Made by a program: the position numbers and the translations under genes
Part shown: positions 43,377 to 52,229 of the stretch, in pieces
Position numbering within the stretch: position 1 is the stretch's first letter
Layout: every line of letters begins with the position of its first letter
Notes under the pieces: generated by a model
Seen by the model: only the letters and a program-made list of their open reading frames with translations
The model's database searches: none
What the model was told of the DNA's origin: nothing
NCBI GenBank assembly: GCA_965214955.1
Contig: CBDCCU010000010.1
Coordinates: forward strand, 248,001 to 312,000
Source: Aliikangiella sp965214955
GTDB lineage: Bacteria > Pseudomonadota > Gammaproteobacteria > Enterobacterales > Kangiellaceae
DNA length: 64,000 bases
Direction: 5' to 3'

Positions 43377-43652
43377 GCTGTTTCCTGTTTTATGACTTAA
43401 AGGCTTTATTAAAATTAACCTTGTTCTAGTTCTAAAGTTCTAGGATCTTCTTGAAGTCTATTAATTTTATACTGGAAATAGAATACATGAAATAATAAAG
43501 AAAAAACAAGATTGAAATTCTTACTAATCTTTTAGGAGATAAGGGGTCGGGCACATTTCACTATATATAACTGCCTTTCAAATTTCTTAATCTCCCTTCT
43601 TCATTTTAGTACAAAACCCATCGACCAAAACAGATAACCTAAACCCAAAACC
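43377..43652. other. Intergenic region upstream of the hydrolase
   Basis: No gene or RNA recognised. It must contain the hydrolase promoter (minus strand). A GC-richer string GGGGTCGGGCACATTT near 43545-43560 stands out from the AT-rich background and may be a fragment of a mobile sequence. Confidence 0.3.
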
Positions 43653-43690
43653 AAAAAAGCCTTTTCTATCCCACCGAATAGAAAAGGCTT
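43653..43690 (-). terminator. Rho-independent terminator of rnpB
   Basis: A 13-bp perfect stem (AAGCCTTTTCTAT with ATAGAAAAGGCTT), 8-base loop, followed on the minus strand by Ts. It lies a few bases past the 3' end of the RNase P RNA. Confidence 0.85.
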
Positions 43691-43698
43691 GTATTTAA

Positions 43699-44071
43699 TG
43701 GCTAACCGATAAGCCGGATTCTGTCGTGGACAGTCATTCGTCTAGGCGATTTGTCACCAAACCGCTCAAGCGACCTACCCGGTTCCAACGCGAGCCACGC
43801 CTTAAGAGCATAAATGCTCTATAGGAACCCTATTTGGTCTTGCTTTAAGTGGGGTTTACCTTGCCGCTGAATGTTACCACCAGCGCGGTGCGCTCTTACC
43901 GCACCATTTCACCCTTACCTAACGATTGAATAATCAACAATTAGGCGGTTTATTTTCTGCTGCACTTTCCGTAGGCTTTCGCCCCCCAGGCGTTACCTGG
44001 CACTTTGCTCTGTAAAGTCCGGACTTTCCTCTACAAGTGGAAGCTTGTAGCGACTGTCTAGCTAGCCAAGC
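43699..44071 (-). ncRNA. rnpB: RNase P RNA (class A)
   Basis: Catalytic RNA that matures tRNA 5' ends. On the minus strand it begins near CTAGCTAGACAGTCGC and has the universal GAGGAAAGTCCGGAC, the GGTAAGGGTGAAA segment and AACCCCACTTAAAGCAAGACC. The AGAATCCGGCTTATCGG end pairs with the 5' part. Length is about 373 nt, normal for gammaproteobacteria. Ends are set within a few bases. In Pseudomonas aeruginosa it lies directly between mraZ and rsmI. Confidence 0.95.
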
Positions 44072-44117
44072 GCGATCATAACAAGAAGCGAATAACGATA
44101 CGAGCGCTTTTTATTGG

Positions 44118-46832
44118 TTAGTTTTGTTTGTTTCGAGCAAATCCAAACAAGCCAATCAATAATGCTAAACCTAAACTTCCTCCACCACTACTTGATGAAT
44201 CTGGCGCTGCCGATTCAATAACTGTAACCGTAATCGACTCACTTGCTTGTGCACCACGACTATCAGTTACCGTAAGCTCAAAAGTTAATGCGCCAACGCT
44301 AGAGGCAACAAATTCAGCCGTAGCTTGATTGGCATTATTTAGGTTAACACTACCACCAGAGGTTTGCTGCCACTGATAAGTCAGCTCATCATTTTGCTCA
44401 TCGGTTGCACTACCAACCAGTTGTACTAACTGATTTTCGTTCACCTGAAAATCATTATCTAAGGTGATTATTGGCGCAGAGTTCGATTCATCATCTAAAA
44501 TAGTTACCTCAAGCACCGTATTTGCACCTAAAGAAGCGCCACTAACATTGGATAATTCAATATTGATGGTTTCATCGTTTTCTGAATCATTATCATCAAG
44601 AATATTAATCGAAAAAGATTTAGGCTCGGCATCACCATCGTTCCAATTTAAAGTACCTGAACTTGCAGTAAAGTCACTATCAACTGTTGCAGTACCGCCG
44701 GATATTGCATAATCAATACTGGCTTCGCCTTCACTGCCACCAGCTCTATTAACGTTAATTGTTAATGTTCCCACTGATTCGTTAGTGTTAATTGAGGATG
44801 ATGGAAATTCAACAGCGCCTGAATTAGCCACACCGTTTAAATTTACGGTTAAATAACTAGGCGATGTTAATGAAGCGCCTGATTTTGGATCGTACAAACG
44901 GATAAAAAATGCTTCTCTGGGCTGACTACCACTACTGTCTGCTGGGATCGCAATATCAAAAGACTTTGCGGTTGAATCATTACCAATCCATGCTAAATCA
45001 CCACGCGAAATCTCAAAGTCTTCGCCGCTAGTTGCGCTACCAGAAATCATCTCGTAACTCACTTGAGTTGAAGTGGCACTAGCAGGTGCATCCACTCGAT
45101 TCACTTCAATAGTTGCAGTAGTTCCTCGCTCAACTGATATGCTACTTGCATTAAATCGCAAACTCCCTTGCTCTTGGCTTTGAGTGTTATCTCTTAAAAT
45201 ATAAAGACCGCTATTAATATCACTAACTAAAATTAATCCCGAAGGTAAATAAGGATAAACACCCCACGCGCCATTAAACGAAGCATTATCACTTGAAGGA
45301 AAGGTATCAAAATAGCCAACTTCTTGCGGATCACCGGGATCAGTAATATCCAATACTGTTAAACCACGTTCATAATTTGACATATAATGCCTGTTGCCAC
45401 GGACAAAGCCGTTATGATCAATGGCTCTTGTAGGACCAGTCCAAGTGCCAACCCTAAATGGACTTGTTAGATCAGAAATATCATAAACCCTTACCGTTGA
45501 ATTAAGTCCACCACGGTTTTCATCAAACTCATCATGAATTAATACATAATTGGTATCTTCGGTAACCCAGCCAGAATGAACATATTTGTTTGAATTAGTC
45601 ACATCGCTGTAAGTAGCGGTTGATAACATTCTGGTATCTTCTGGATCAGTAATATCCCAAAAAGAGAACTCTTTTTCGTTAAAATCAACAAACACACTGC
45701 AAGATTCTGTACCGTTAAAGCAGTTGCTTGTTACCCGATTATCTCTAATTAATACCGAAGCGCCATCGTGGGTATAGCCGTTATCAGGTTGATTGTTGCT
45801 TAAACTGATTGTGGCAGGATCTTCTAAAGAATAGCTGTGAAAAGAGCCGCTATTTCGATTTGCGCCAACCAATTGCAGCGAGGCTTCAACCCCTTCTTGG
45901 GCAATATTAAGTGAGTGATCAACATTACTAATATAAACATTATGCGAATTAGTTACCGCAGCATTTCTTTCAACTAATGAAACACTATTGGGAAGGTCGT
46001 TTAAATCAATAATGGTTACGCCATCGGATACGCCATCTGCGGTAACATAAGCATAGGCTTTCCATTCAAAACTAGTGCGATCAAAATATTGATAAACTTT
46101 AATATCTCGCCAACCCGCCGACGAGCCACTAATAAGCCCTACTTGCGATGGGTTTTCAGGATCAGATAAATCAACTACTGCCGCGCCGCGTCTCAAACCA
46201 ATAATGGCATATTCTAAACCCGTATTAAGATCAACATGCCCCCAAATATCATTGCCTTCGCTTTGACTAGGAGAAAAAGCATCGAGCGGCATATGTGCAA
46301 CCAGATCTAAATTATTGCAAGAAAACCCACCCGCATTACCGCCAACACAAGCTTCTTCAGTTTGAGCTTGTTTTAATAAATCAATTTGCGACAACTTCGC
46401 TTTAAGCACAGGATCATTAGCATAGCTTTTACCATCATTAATAATCGTAAAGCCTTTTTGAGTAAGCTCTTGTCTAAACTCTTCTGGCACTCCCGATAAG
46501 AACGCTTGATTTATTTTAGGGCTTTGGTTTTGGAAATGGTCAAATCGATTATAACCTGCGGTAATTTGTACGATTTCACTTTTTAGATAAAAAATTTCTT
46601 CCGCCGACTTAATTTTATAACTGCCACTTGCCACTAAAACCTTGTCGCCTTTATTAGCACGCTGCACGGCATAACTAATACTTAGGCACGGTCGAAGTGC
46701 GTTATCACAATTGCCAATATTTTTGCCTTCACTTGAAACATATCTTTTTTTACCATGTTCAGAATGAGCATCAATATTGCCACTTACCGATAACAGTAAA
46801 GCCAAAATGGTTGCGGTTGATAATAATCGCAT
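44118..46832 (-). CDS. Choice-of-anchor B family surface protein with GlyGly-CTERM
   Basis: A 904-residue exported protein. It has a signal peptide (about 1-22), a cysteine-containing N-terminal region, and then a beta-propeller of LVIVD-type repeats (about 170-540; units such as GAAVVDLSDPENPSQVGLI, VRVYDISDLTSPFRVGTW and LTVLDITDPGDPQEVGYF). Two Calx-beta-like domains (about 560-665 and 680-775) and a PKD/cadherin-like domain (about 780-870) follow. The end SSSSGGGSLGLALLIGLFGF plus a basic tail is a GlyGly-CTERM signal, cleaved by rhombosortase before type II export. No rhombosortase gene is in view. Confidence 0.88.
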   Translation of the reverse strand: MRLLSTATILALLLSVSGNIDAHSEHGKKRYVSSEGKNIGNCDNALRPCLSISYAVQRANKGDKVLVASGSYKIKSAEEIFYLKSEIVQITAGYNRFDHFQNQSPKINQAFLSGVPEEFRQELTQKGFTIINDGKSYANDPVLKAKLSQIDLLKQAQTEEACVGGNAGGFSCNNLDLVAHMPLDAFSPSQSEGNDIWGHVDLNTGLEYAIIGLRRGAAVVDLSDPENPSQVGLISGSSAGWRDIKVYQYFDRTSFEWKAYAYVTADGVSDGVTIIDLNDLPNSVSLVERNAAVTNSHNVYISNVDHSLNIAQEGVEASLQLVGANRNSGSFHSYSLEDPATISLSNNQPDNGYTHDGASVLIRDNRVTSNCFNGTESCSVFVDFNEKEFSFWDITDPEDTRMLSTATYSDVTNSNKYVHSGWVTEDTNYVLIHDEFDENRGGLNSTVRVYDISDLTSPFRVGTWTGPTRAIDHNGFVRGNRHYMSNYERGLTVLDITDPGDPQEVGYFDTFPSSDNASFNGAWGVYPYLPSGLILVSDINSGLYILRDNTQSQEQGSLRFNASSISVERGTTATIEVNRVDAPASATSTQVSYEMISGSATSGEDFEISRGDLAWIGNDSTAKSFDIAIPADSSGSQPREAFFIRLYDPKSGASLTSPSYLTVNLNGVANSGAVEFPSSSINTNESVGTLTINVNRAGGSEGEASIDYAISGGTATVDSDFTASSGTLNWNDGDAEPKSFSINILDDNDSENDETINIELSNVSGASLGANTVLEVTILDDESNSAPIITLDNDFQVNENQLVQLVGSATDEQNDELTYQWQQTSGGSVNLNNANQATAEFVASSVGALTFELTVTDSRGAQASESITVTVIESAAPDSSSSGGGSLGLALLIGLFGFARNKQN

Positions 46833-47005
46833 TTTATATTCCTATCCTTTTAGTCGATCAACAGATCCTATACTCATTCTATTAAATCATTCAATTGATT
46901 AAGAAAAAAGTTGAATAATTACATATTGTAAAGATTTTATGATAGATGGTTAAAAATGTGATAGGTTTGCCTAAATTAACTCGGTAAATCACAGCATTTT
47001 CAATC

Positions 47006-47818
47006 ATGTCTGCCTATTTTAAATATCTATTTGTTCTCACTAAACTCATATTTATCAGCATAAGTTTTTTTCTTTTAGCGGCTTGCGAGCAAAAAAACAA
47101 CGATTTTAAATTAGTTTTTTCTCCGCAATTTAATCAGCAAACTATTCACTGTGAACAACCATTTCAGCATCAAAACCAAGCATGGCAACTTTCTCAGCTG
47201 CAATTTTTTATTTCAAATGTTCAAGTGAAAAGCCAAGAAAATAACTGGATAAAAGCTTCAATTATTCACCAAGAAAAAACTAATCCTGTTGCACTGATAG
47301 GTACTAGCTGTGATAGCTCAGAAACCCAAAATTCTCTGTGGCAGACAACAATAAAAGCCCCATTTAACCCACAAAAAATTACTCAAATTCAATTTAACTT
47401 AGGCGTACCATTTAACCTAAACCATCAAAACCCATTAACTCAACCTGCGCCGCTCAATCAAAGTGATATGTTTTGGGTGTGGCAAACAGGACATAAATTT
47501 TTAAGGCTAGAATTATCCAATAATCAAAACAATTTCACCTACCATTTAGGCTCAACAGGTTGTGAGTCGGTTAGCCCTGTTAGAGCCCCAAAAGTAGAAT
47601 GCAAAAACCCTAACCGAACTACCGTTAACATTGAAAAATTTAATGTTAACAACCCGATTATTTTTGATGTGGCCACATTAATATCTGACTTAGATCTTAC
47701 CCAAAATATTAATTGCAAAAGCTCTCCAAATAACCCAAGTTGTGAACCGCTAATGTTAAGAACGGGCATTGATTTTAATCATAAAAAAGCCAAGCCTGTT
47801 GTATTTAGAGGCAAATAA
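47006..47818 (+). CDS. mbnP: MbnP family copper-binding lipoprotein
   Basis: A 270-residue lipoprotein (lipobox LAAC, Cys27) of the metallo-mystery pair type. Cysteines in the mature part are at 49, 102, 186, 199, 237 and 246. The family block MFWVWQTGHKFLRLE (Trp157 and Trp159) is followed by HLGSTGCES. In the characterised Methylosinus pair, MbnH oxidises a tryptophan of MbnP to kynurenine, creating a copper site. The stop and the mbnH start share one base (TAATG), so the two are coupled. No methanobactin precursor genes are present. Confidence 0.87.
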   Translation: MSAYFKYLFVLTKLIFISISFFLLAACEQKNNDFKLVFSPQFNQQTIHCEQPFQHQNQAWQLSQLQFFISNVQVKSQENNWIKASIIHQEKTNPVALIGTSCDSSETQNSLWQTTIKAPFNPQKITQIQFNLGVPFNLNHQNPLTQPAPLNQSDMFWVWQTGHKFLRLELSNNQNNFTYHLGSTGCESVSPVRAPKVECKNPNRTTVNIEKFNVNNPIIFDVATLISDLDLTQNINCKSSPNNPSCEPLMLRTGIDFNHKKAKPVVFRGK

Positions 47819-48975
47819 TGAAAGCCAATCTATTTAAACTTACCACCATTGGTTTACTGATAGTTTTTTTGTTTTCTTGCGAGCAACAATCTGAACATTT
47901 AGAAAGCCAATATAACTGGTCATTAAGAGAGAATTTTCCAAAACCTCAAGTGCCCCAAAATAATCCCATGAGCAGTGCTAAAGTTTCTTTGGGGCGGCAC
48001 TTATTTTATGACGCTAACCTATCGGCTAATCAAACCCAATCATGCGCAACTTGCCATATTCAGTCGTTAGCATTTGCCGATAACCAAATAACGCCAACTG
48101 GCTCAACTGGCGAACCTATTCGGCGCAACTCACCCGCTTTAGTTAATATTGCCTATAACAAAACCTTAACTTGGGCTCATAGCGAATTAAAAACTATTGA
48201 GCGTCAATTATTACTGCCTATTTTTGGTGAAGAGCCGATTGAACTTGGCGTAACGGGGCACGAAAAAACCGTAATAAGTCGATTTAAAACGCAACAATAC
48301 CTCAAGTTATTTAACCAAGCTTTTCCCGACCAAGAAGTCAGTTTTGATTTAATAGTAAAAGCTTTATCAAGTTTTGTAAGAAGCTTAATTTCTCTTAATT
48401 CTCCTTTTGATCAATACGCTTATGACTTAAATGACAGTGCCATTAGTGAGTCGGCTATTCGCGGCATGGGATTGTTTTTTTCAGAAAAGTTTGAATGCCA
48501 TCATTGCCACGGCGGCTTTAATTTTACCCAATCAACTTTTCACGAAAAACAAATACTCGACCGCAAACCCTTTCACAATATCGGACTCTATAATGTTTCT
48601 GAAAAAGGAGACTACCCAACTAAAGATAATGGGCTTTATGAAATTACCCTAAACGATAAAGATCGCGGTCGCTTTAGAGCGCCAACCTTAAGAAATATTG
48701 AACTCACCGCCCCTTATATGCACGATGGTAGCTTAAAAACATTAAGTGATGTGATTGATTTTTACGCCGACGGTGGTCGAAATATTACTGAGGGAAAATT
48801 TAAAGGTGATGGACGCAACAACCCATTAAAAAGCCGTTTTATAAAAGGCTTTGAAATTAGTGATGACGAAAAACAAGACTTAATTAATTTTTTGCATTCA
48901 TTAACGGATCAAACATTTATAACAAACCCTGCTCATAGCAATCCATTTACCCCTGCAACTAGCAAGGAGAACTAG
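47818..48975 (+). CDS. mbnH: MbnH family di-heme enzyme
   Basis: A 385-residue MauG/cytochrome c peroxidase-like protein with a lipobox (LFSC, Cys21), so it is anchored in the periplasm. Two heme c motifs are seen: CATCH at 76-80 and CHHCH at 227-231. A late methionine in APYMHDGSLKTL may be a ligand or redox relay. The family oxidises a residue of its partner with peroxide; here the partner is the adjacent MbnP. Heme attachment will need a Ccm system encoded elsewhere. Confidence 0.9.
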   Translation: MKANLFKLTTIGLLIVFLFSCEQQSEHLESQYNWSLRENFPKPQVPQNNPMSSAKVSLGRHLFYDANLSANQTQSCATCHIQSLAFADNQITPTGSTGEPIRRNSPALVNIAYNKTLTWAHSELKTIERQLLLPIFGEEPIELGVTGHEKTVISRFKTQQYLKLFNQAFPDQEVSFDLIVKALSSFVRSLISLNSPFDQYAYDLNDSAISESAIRGMGLFFSEKFECHHCHGGFNFTQSTFHEKQILDRKPFHNIGLYNVSEKGDYPTKDNGLYEITLNDKDRGRFRAPTLRNIELTAPYMHDGSLKTLSDVIDFYADGGRNITEGKFKGDGRNNPLKSRFIKGFEISDDEKQDLINFLHSLTDQTFITNPAHSNPFTPATSKEN

Positions 48976-48996
48976 CAACCATTAACACTGCCAAGC

Positions 48997-50781
48997 TTAA
49001 TGTGTTTTACCTCGGGCAATAATTTTAGCTACCACCTCCATTGCAGGATCTTTCCCCACAAAATACTGTTTTGATGAAAGATAAACAGGAACATGCGGGG
49101 CAACCCAAATTCGATGATCTTCAGCTTTAGATGCTTGGTGAAACTGTGATGAAATAATGCCCCATGTGCCGCTGTAAGGTAGCTTAAACCAACCAGCCTC
49201 ACTTAGCGCGTTGGGTCTGGAGCCACTTGGTTCGCCAACTAAAATCGGATCCGCAAGTCGGTTAATATCCAGCAGTAAGTTATGCGCGGCTGAAAAAGTA
49301 TTGCGGCCAATAAAAACAAATAATTTCCCTCTAGGTTTTAACGCTTTAAATTGAACAAGCGTTTTTAATAACGGAGGATAGGTACTTCCATCGCCGCCTG
49401 CATTATGGCGGAGATCTAAGATAAAATGTTCAGTGTTTAACTGGGTCATTTTTTCTCTAAGTTCGCGATTAAAATCCTCAAAAGATTGCGAAGCGGCATT
49501 ATGTACATAGTTATACTGCATGTAGAGAGCGGCTTGCTCTGGTACATGCTGATACCAATAATTCTCTTTGATCCGCAGGTTATGGATTGCACTGCTATTA
49601 GCGAGTTCAGGTAATTTAGGAAATCCGTTGAACGCCATAGCTTTAAGCTTTGGTTTTATCTCCAATTGCTCACCTTTACTCTCGACTTTATTACTCTCAA
49701 TAGTAAGCGCAATTTCTTTAGCATCATTGACTATATTTAAACCTTTAAGCACATCGCCTAAGCTTAAATAGTGCGGCGCTAACCAAAGGTGTTGCATTTC
49801 ATTGTCTCTGGCGTTAACTATTTTAGTTCTCTCTAGTGCATCTTCTATTTGGGTATTTCCAATACGAAGCACTTTACTGCCAATTAATTGTTGATACTCC
49901 TTATCTGCACCCACAATAAAAAGACCATCGCTAAATTGATAGAATTGTAACGGCAGTTGACTGAATGAACCTATCTTAGCGTATGTTGGCACAATAAAAT
50001 TATGCCCATTTCCTGTAGCTGCAACCAGTTTCATCATTTCAAAAACGATTTCCTGATCGGAAAGCAAAGGTATTTTCTTACGAATGCTGGCGACCATTCG
50101 TTCAAACTTTTCCTTCTCTACAGAATGATAAATATTAACGTGAAGTCGCGTTATTTCAGCCACTAGAAAATCGAGGTCAAATTGCCACGACTGAATTCTA
50201 GATAAATTGGGGGGAATAAAACTGCCCGATGCTTTTTGAAATGCTTCTGAATTAGCAATTTTTTTAAAGTGAGAATTGTCGATCAAATTTTTTCTGTCAT
50301 CATAACGCGCTTGCAAGGATTGATTGATCCAAATAATCGCATTCGATTCTTGCCCAAGTTCGGCATAAGTCTCAGCAATCTTTATCATAATGTCATTAGC
50401 AGGAGCAGAACCTGTAGGAATATTTGAAAGAGTCGTGCCTAAAGACAGCGTTCTCTTAAGCGCACTGATTGATTTTTCCCATTGTGCTAATTGAAAATAT
50501 GTTAGCCCTAATAGGTACCAAGTATCTCCATCGTCGGGGAAATGTGCGGTTAAATATTCAAGAATGGGTTTTGCAGATTGCCAGTTTTCTTGTCGTGCTA
50601 GTTTTAGTGCTTTAACTCGTTTTGCATAATAGACTTCTGGCGCTTCTACATGAACAATGGTTGGAGATTGACCAATAGCACTATTTGTCATTTCACTGGC
50701 TTTATTGGTTTCAAAAGCATTAATTGAATAGGAGGTAAACAAGGCAATAATGAAACAATAAATAATCCGATTAAAATACAT
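48997..50781 (-). CDS. TPR-containing S41 family peptidase
   Basis: A 594-residue exported protein with a signal peptide (about 1-22), TPR-like repeats (about 55-165: AKPILEYLTAHFPDDGDTWY, YLLGLTYFQLAQWEKSISAL) and an S41 C-terminal protease domain (about 370-585). The core is HFILDLRHNAGGDGSTYPPL, the likely nucleophile serine in NTFSAAHNLL, and a VGEPSGSRPN segment. A PDZ domain is not obvious. Its substrate is probably a periplasmic or exogenous peptide. It converges on mbnH; the IS256 copy lies 109 bp upstream of its start and may affect its expression. Confidence 0.82.
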   Translation of the reverse strand: MYFNRIIYCFIIALFTSYSINAFETNKASEMTNSAIGQSPTIVHVEAPEVYYAKRVKALKLARQENWQSAKPILEYLTAHFPDDGDTWYLLGLTYFQLAQWEKSISALKRTLSLGTTLSNIPTGSAPANDIMIKIAETYAELGQESNAIIWINQSLQARYDDRKNLIDNSHFKKIANSEAFQKASGSFIPPNLSRIQSWQFDLDFLVAEITRLHVNIYHSVEKEKFERMVASIRKKIPLLSDQEIVFEMMKLVAATGNGHNFIVPTYAKIGSFSQLPLQFYQFSDGLFIVGADKEYQQLIGSKVLRIGNTQIEDALERTKIVNARDNEMQHLWLAPHYLSLGDVLKGLNIVNDAKEIALTIESNKVESKGEQLEIKPKLKAMAFNGFPKLPELANSSAIHNLRIKENYWYQHVPEQAALYMQYNYVHNAASQSFEDFNRELREKMTQLNTEHFILDLRHNAGGDGSTYPPLLKTLVQFKALKPRGKLFVFIGRNTFSAAHNLLLDINRLADPILVGEPSGSRPNALSEAGWFKLPYSGTWGIISSQFHQASKAEDHRIWVAPHVPVYLSSKQYFVGKDPAMEVVAKIIARGKTH

Positions 50782-50882
50782 GACACTTCTCTTTGTTGAT
50801 CTTTATTGAGGAAATTTTAAATAGGAGAGCGGGTATAATAATAATTAATGGGTGAAAATCGTCCGAAATTAGGATTTCAGAC

Positions 50883-50890
50883 TTAAAACA
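50883..50890. repeat. IS256 target site duplication, left
   Basis: TTAAAACA directly outside the left inverted repeat; the same eight bases occur at 52185-52192 outside the right one. Confidence 0.9.
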
Positions 50891-52184
50891 GAGACCGTTT
50901 AGAATTCTGTGTCAGTTAAAAGCTAAATATCTAAAACGTCGTCAAGACGACCTTCAAAATAAATAGCCAGTTGCGACAATGTCAAATTCCAATTTTGGAT
51001 TGGCATTGTCCATTTCTTCGTCATATTCCCAATGCCAGAATACAGTAATTTTAGCAGACTATTTTCATTAGGAAATGCGCCTTTGGTTTTGGTGAGCTTT
51101 CTAAACTGGCGGTGCACCGATTCAATTGCATTGGTCGTGTAAATAACTTTGCGTATTGGCTCTGGATATTTAAAGAAAACCGACAAGTTATCCCACTTTC
51201 TGCGCCAGGATTTGAGCACAATAGGATATTGTTTGCCCCATTTAGTTTCTAACTCATCGAGCGCTTGCTCAGCCGCTTGTTTGGAAACAGCACGATAAAC
51301 CGGTTTTAAGTCAGCCATAAAAGCCTTTTGATTTTTTGAAGCCACATATTTCATCGAGTTGCGAATTTGATGAATAATGCAAAGTTGTACTTCGGTATTA
51401 GGATAGCAACTATTAATCGCTTCAGGAAAGCCTGTTAGACCATCCACACAGGCAATGAGAATGTCTTGAACACCACGATGGCTCATGTCGGTTAGCACAG
51501 ATAACCAGAAATTAGCGCCTTCATTTTCTGATAAGTAAAGCCCTAATATCTCTTTTGTGCCATCAAGTTTTAGTCCGAGAACGGTATAGATGGCCTTGCT
51601 AACATAGCGTCCTTGGTCTTTCACTTTATAATGAATCGCATCGAGCCAAACAAAAGGATAGTGGCTTTCTAATGGCCGTTGTTGCCAGTTTTTAAGCTCA
51701 GGAATAAGCTTATCGGTAATACTGCTGAGTGTGGCGGTGGAGATGTTAACACCATACAAATCGGTCAAATTTTGTGTAATATCTCGGTAACTCATACCAT
51801 GAGAAAAAAGTGAAAGTATTTTCGTTTCGATTTCATCAGTGAGCGTTGTTTGATGCTTTTTAATGATTTGCGGCTCAAAATTACCTGCGCGATCACGAGG
51901 CGTATTGAGCTCAAAATTACCATGAGAAGACTTAATTGTTTTGGCTGTAGTGCCATTCTTACGATTCGGTTGCTCATCATCGTCTAAATGAGCAACTAGC
52001 TCAGCATTGAGAGCAGCTTCAGTCAGCTGTTTAATCAATGGAGTAAGCACTCCACCTTTACCGGTTATTGGTTTACCTGACTGTAACTCTTTTAATGCTT
52101 TTTCTAAATCAAATGATTTATCCATAATATGTCATTCCTCTTTTTAAGAGTTTAGTTGAATGACACAGAATTTCTAACACTCCC
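50891..52184 (-). mobile_element. IS256 family insertion sequence, complete (1,294 bp)
   Basis: The ends are 29-bp imperfect inverted repeats (50891-50919 and 52156-52184) matching at 21 positions and sharing the core AATTCTGTGTCA. Both ends are followed outward by the 8-bp duplication TTAAAACA. One intact transposase gene fills the element. It entered the spacer between the AraC-type gene and the S41 peptidase gene, all on the minus strand, and may separate them from a shared transcript. Confidence 0.93.
50923..52125 (-). CDS. IS256 family transposase
   Basis: A 400-residue DDE (RNase H-fold) transposase of the mutator type. The catalytic acids are in PFVWLDAIHYKVKDQGRYVS (first D), ILIACVDGLTGFPEAI (second D) and IYTTNAIESVHRQFRKLTKTKG (E). 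The N-terminal region (NGTTAKTIKSSHGNFELNTPRDR) is typical. Length is normal and nothing is disrupted. Confidence 0.96.
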   Translation of the reverse strand: MDKSFDLEKALKELQSGKPITGKGGVLTPLIKQLTEAALNAELVAHLDDDEQPNRKNGTTAKTIKSSHGNFELNTPRDRAGNFEPQIIKKHQTTLTDEIETKILSLFSHGMSYRDITQNLTDLYGVNISTATLSSITDKLIPELKNWQQRPLESHYPFVWLDAIHYKVKDQGRYVSKAIYTVLGLKLDGTKEILGLYLSENEGANFWLSVLTDMSHRGVQDILIACVDGLTGFPEAINSCYPNTEVQLCIIHQIRNSMKYVASKNQKAFMADLKPVYRAVSKQAAEQALDELETKWGKQYPIVLKSWRRKWDNLSVFFKYPEPIRKVIYTTNAIESVHRQFRKLTKTKGAFPNENSLLKLLYSGIGNMTKKWTMPIQNWNLTLSQLAIYFEGRLDDVLDI

Positions 52185-52192
52185 TTAAAACA
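52185..52192. repeat. IS256 target site duplication, right
   Basis: TTAAAACA, identical to 50883-50890. The uninterrupted ancestral site would join 50890 to 52193. Confidence 0.9.
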
Positions 52193-52229
52193 TGGGTTTT
52201 AGTAGCAATTTAAGCCTTTAAGCTGGAGA

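Noticed and set aside
47006..48975. Methanobactin biosynthesis operon
   Set aside because: Only the MbnP/MbnH homologues are present; no precursor peptide, MbnB, MbnC or TonB receptor is seen.
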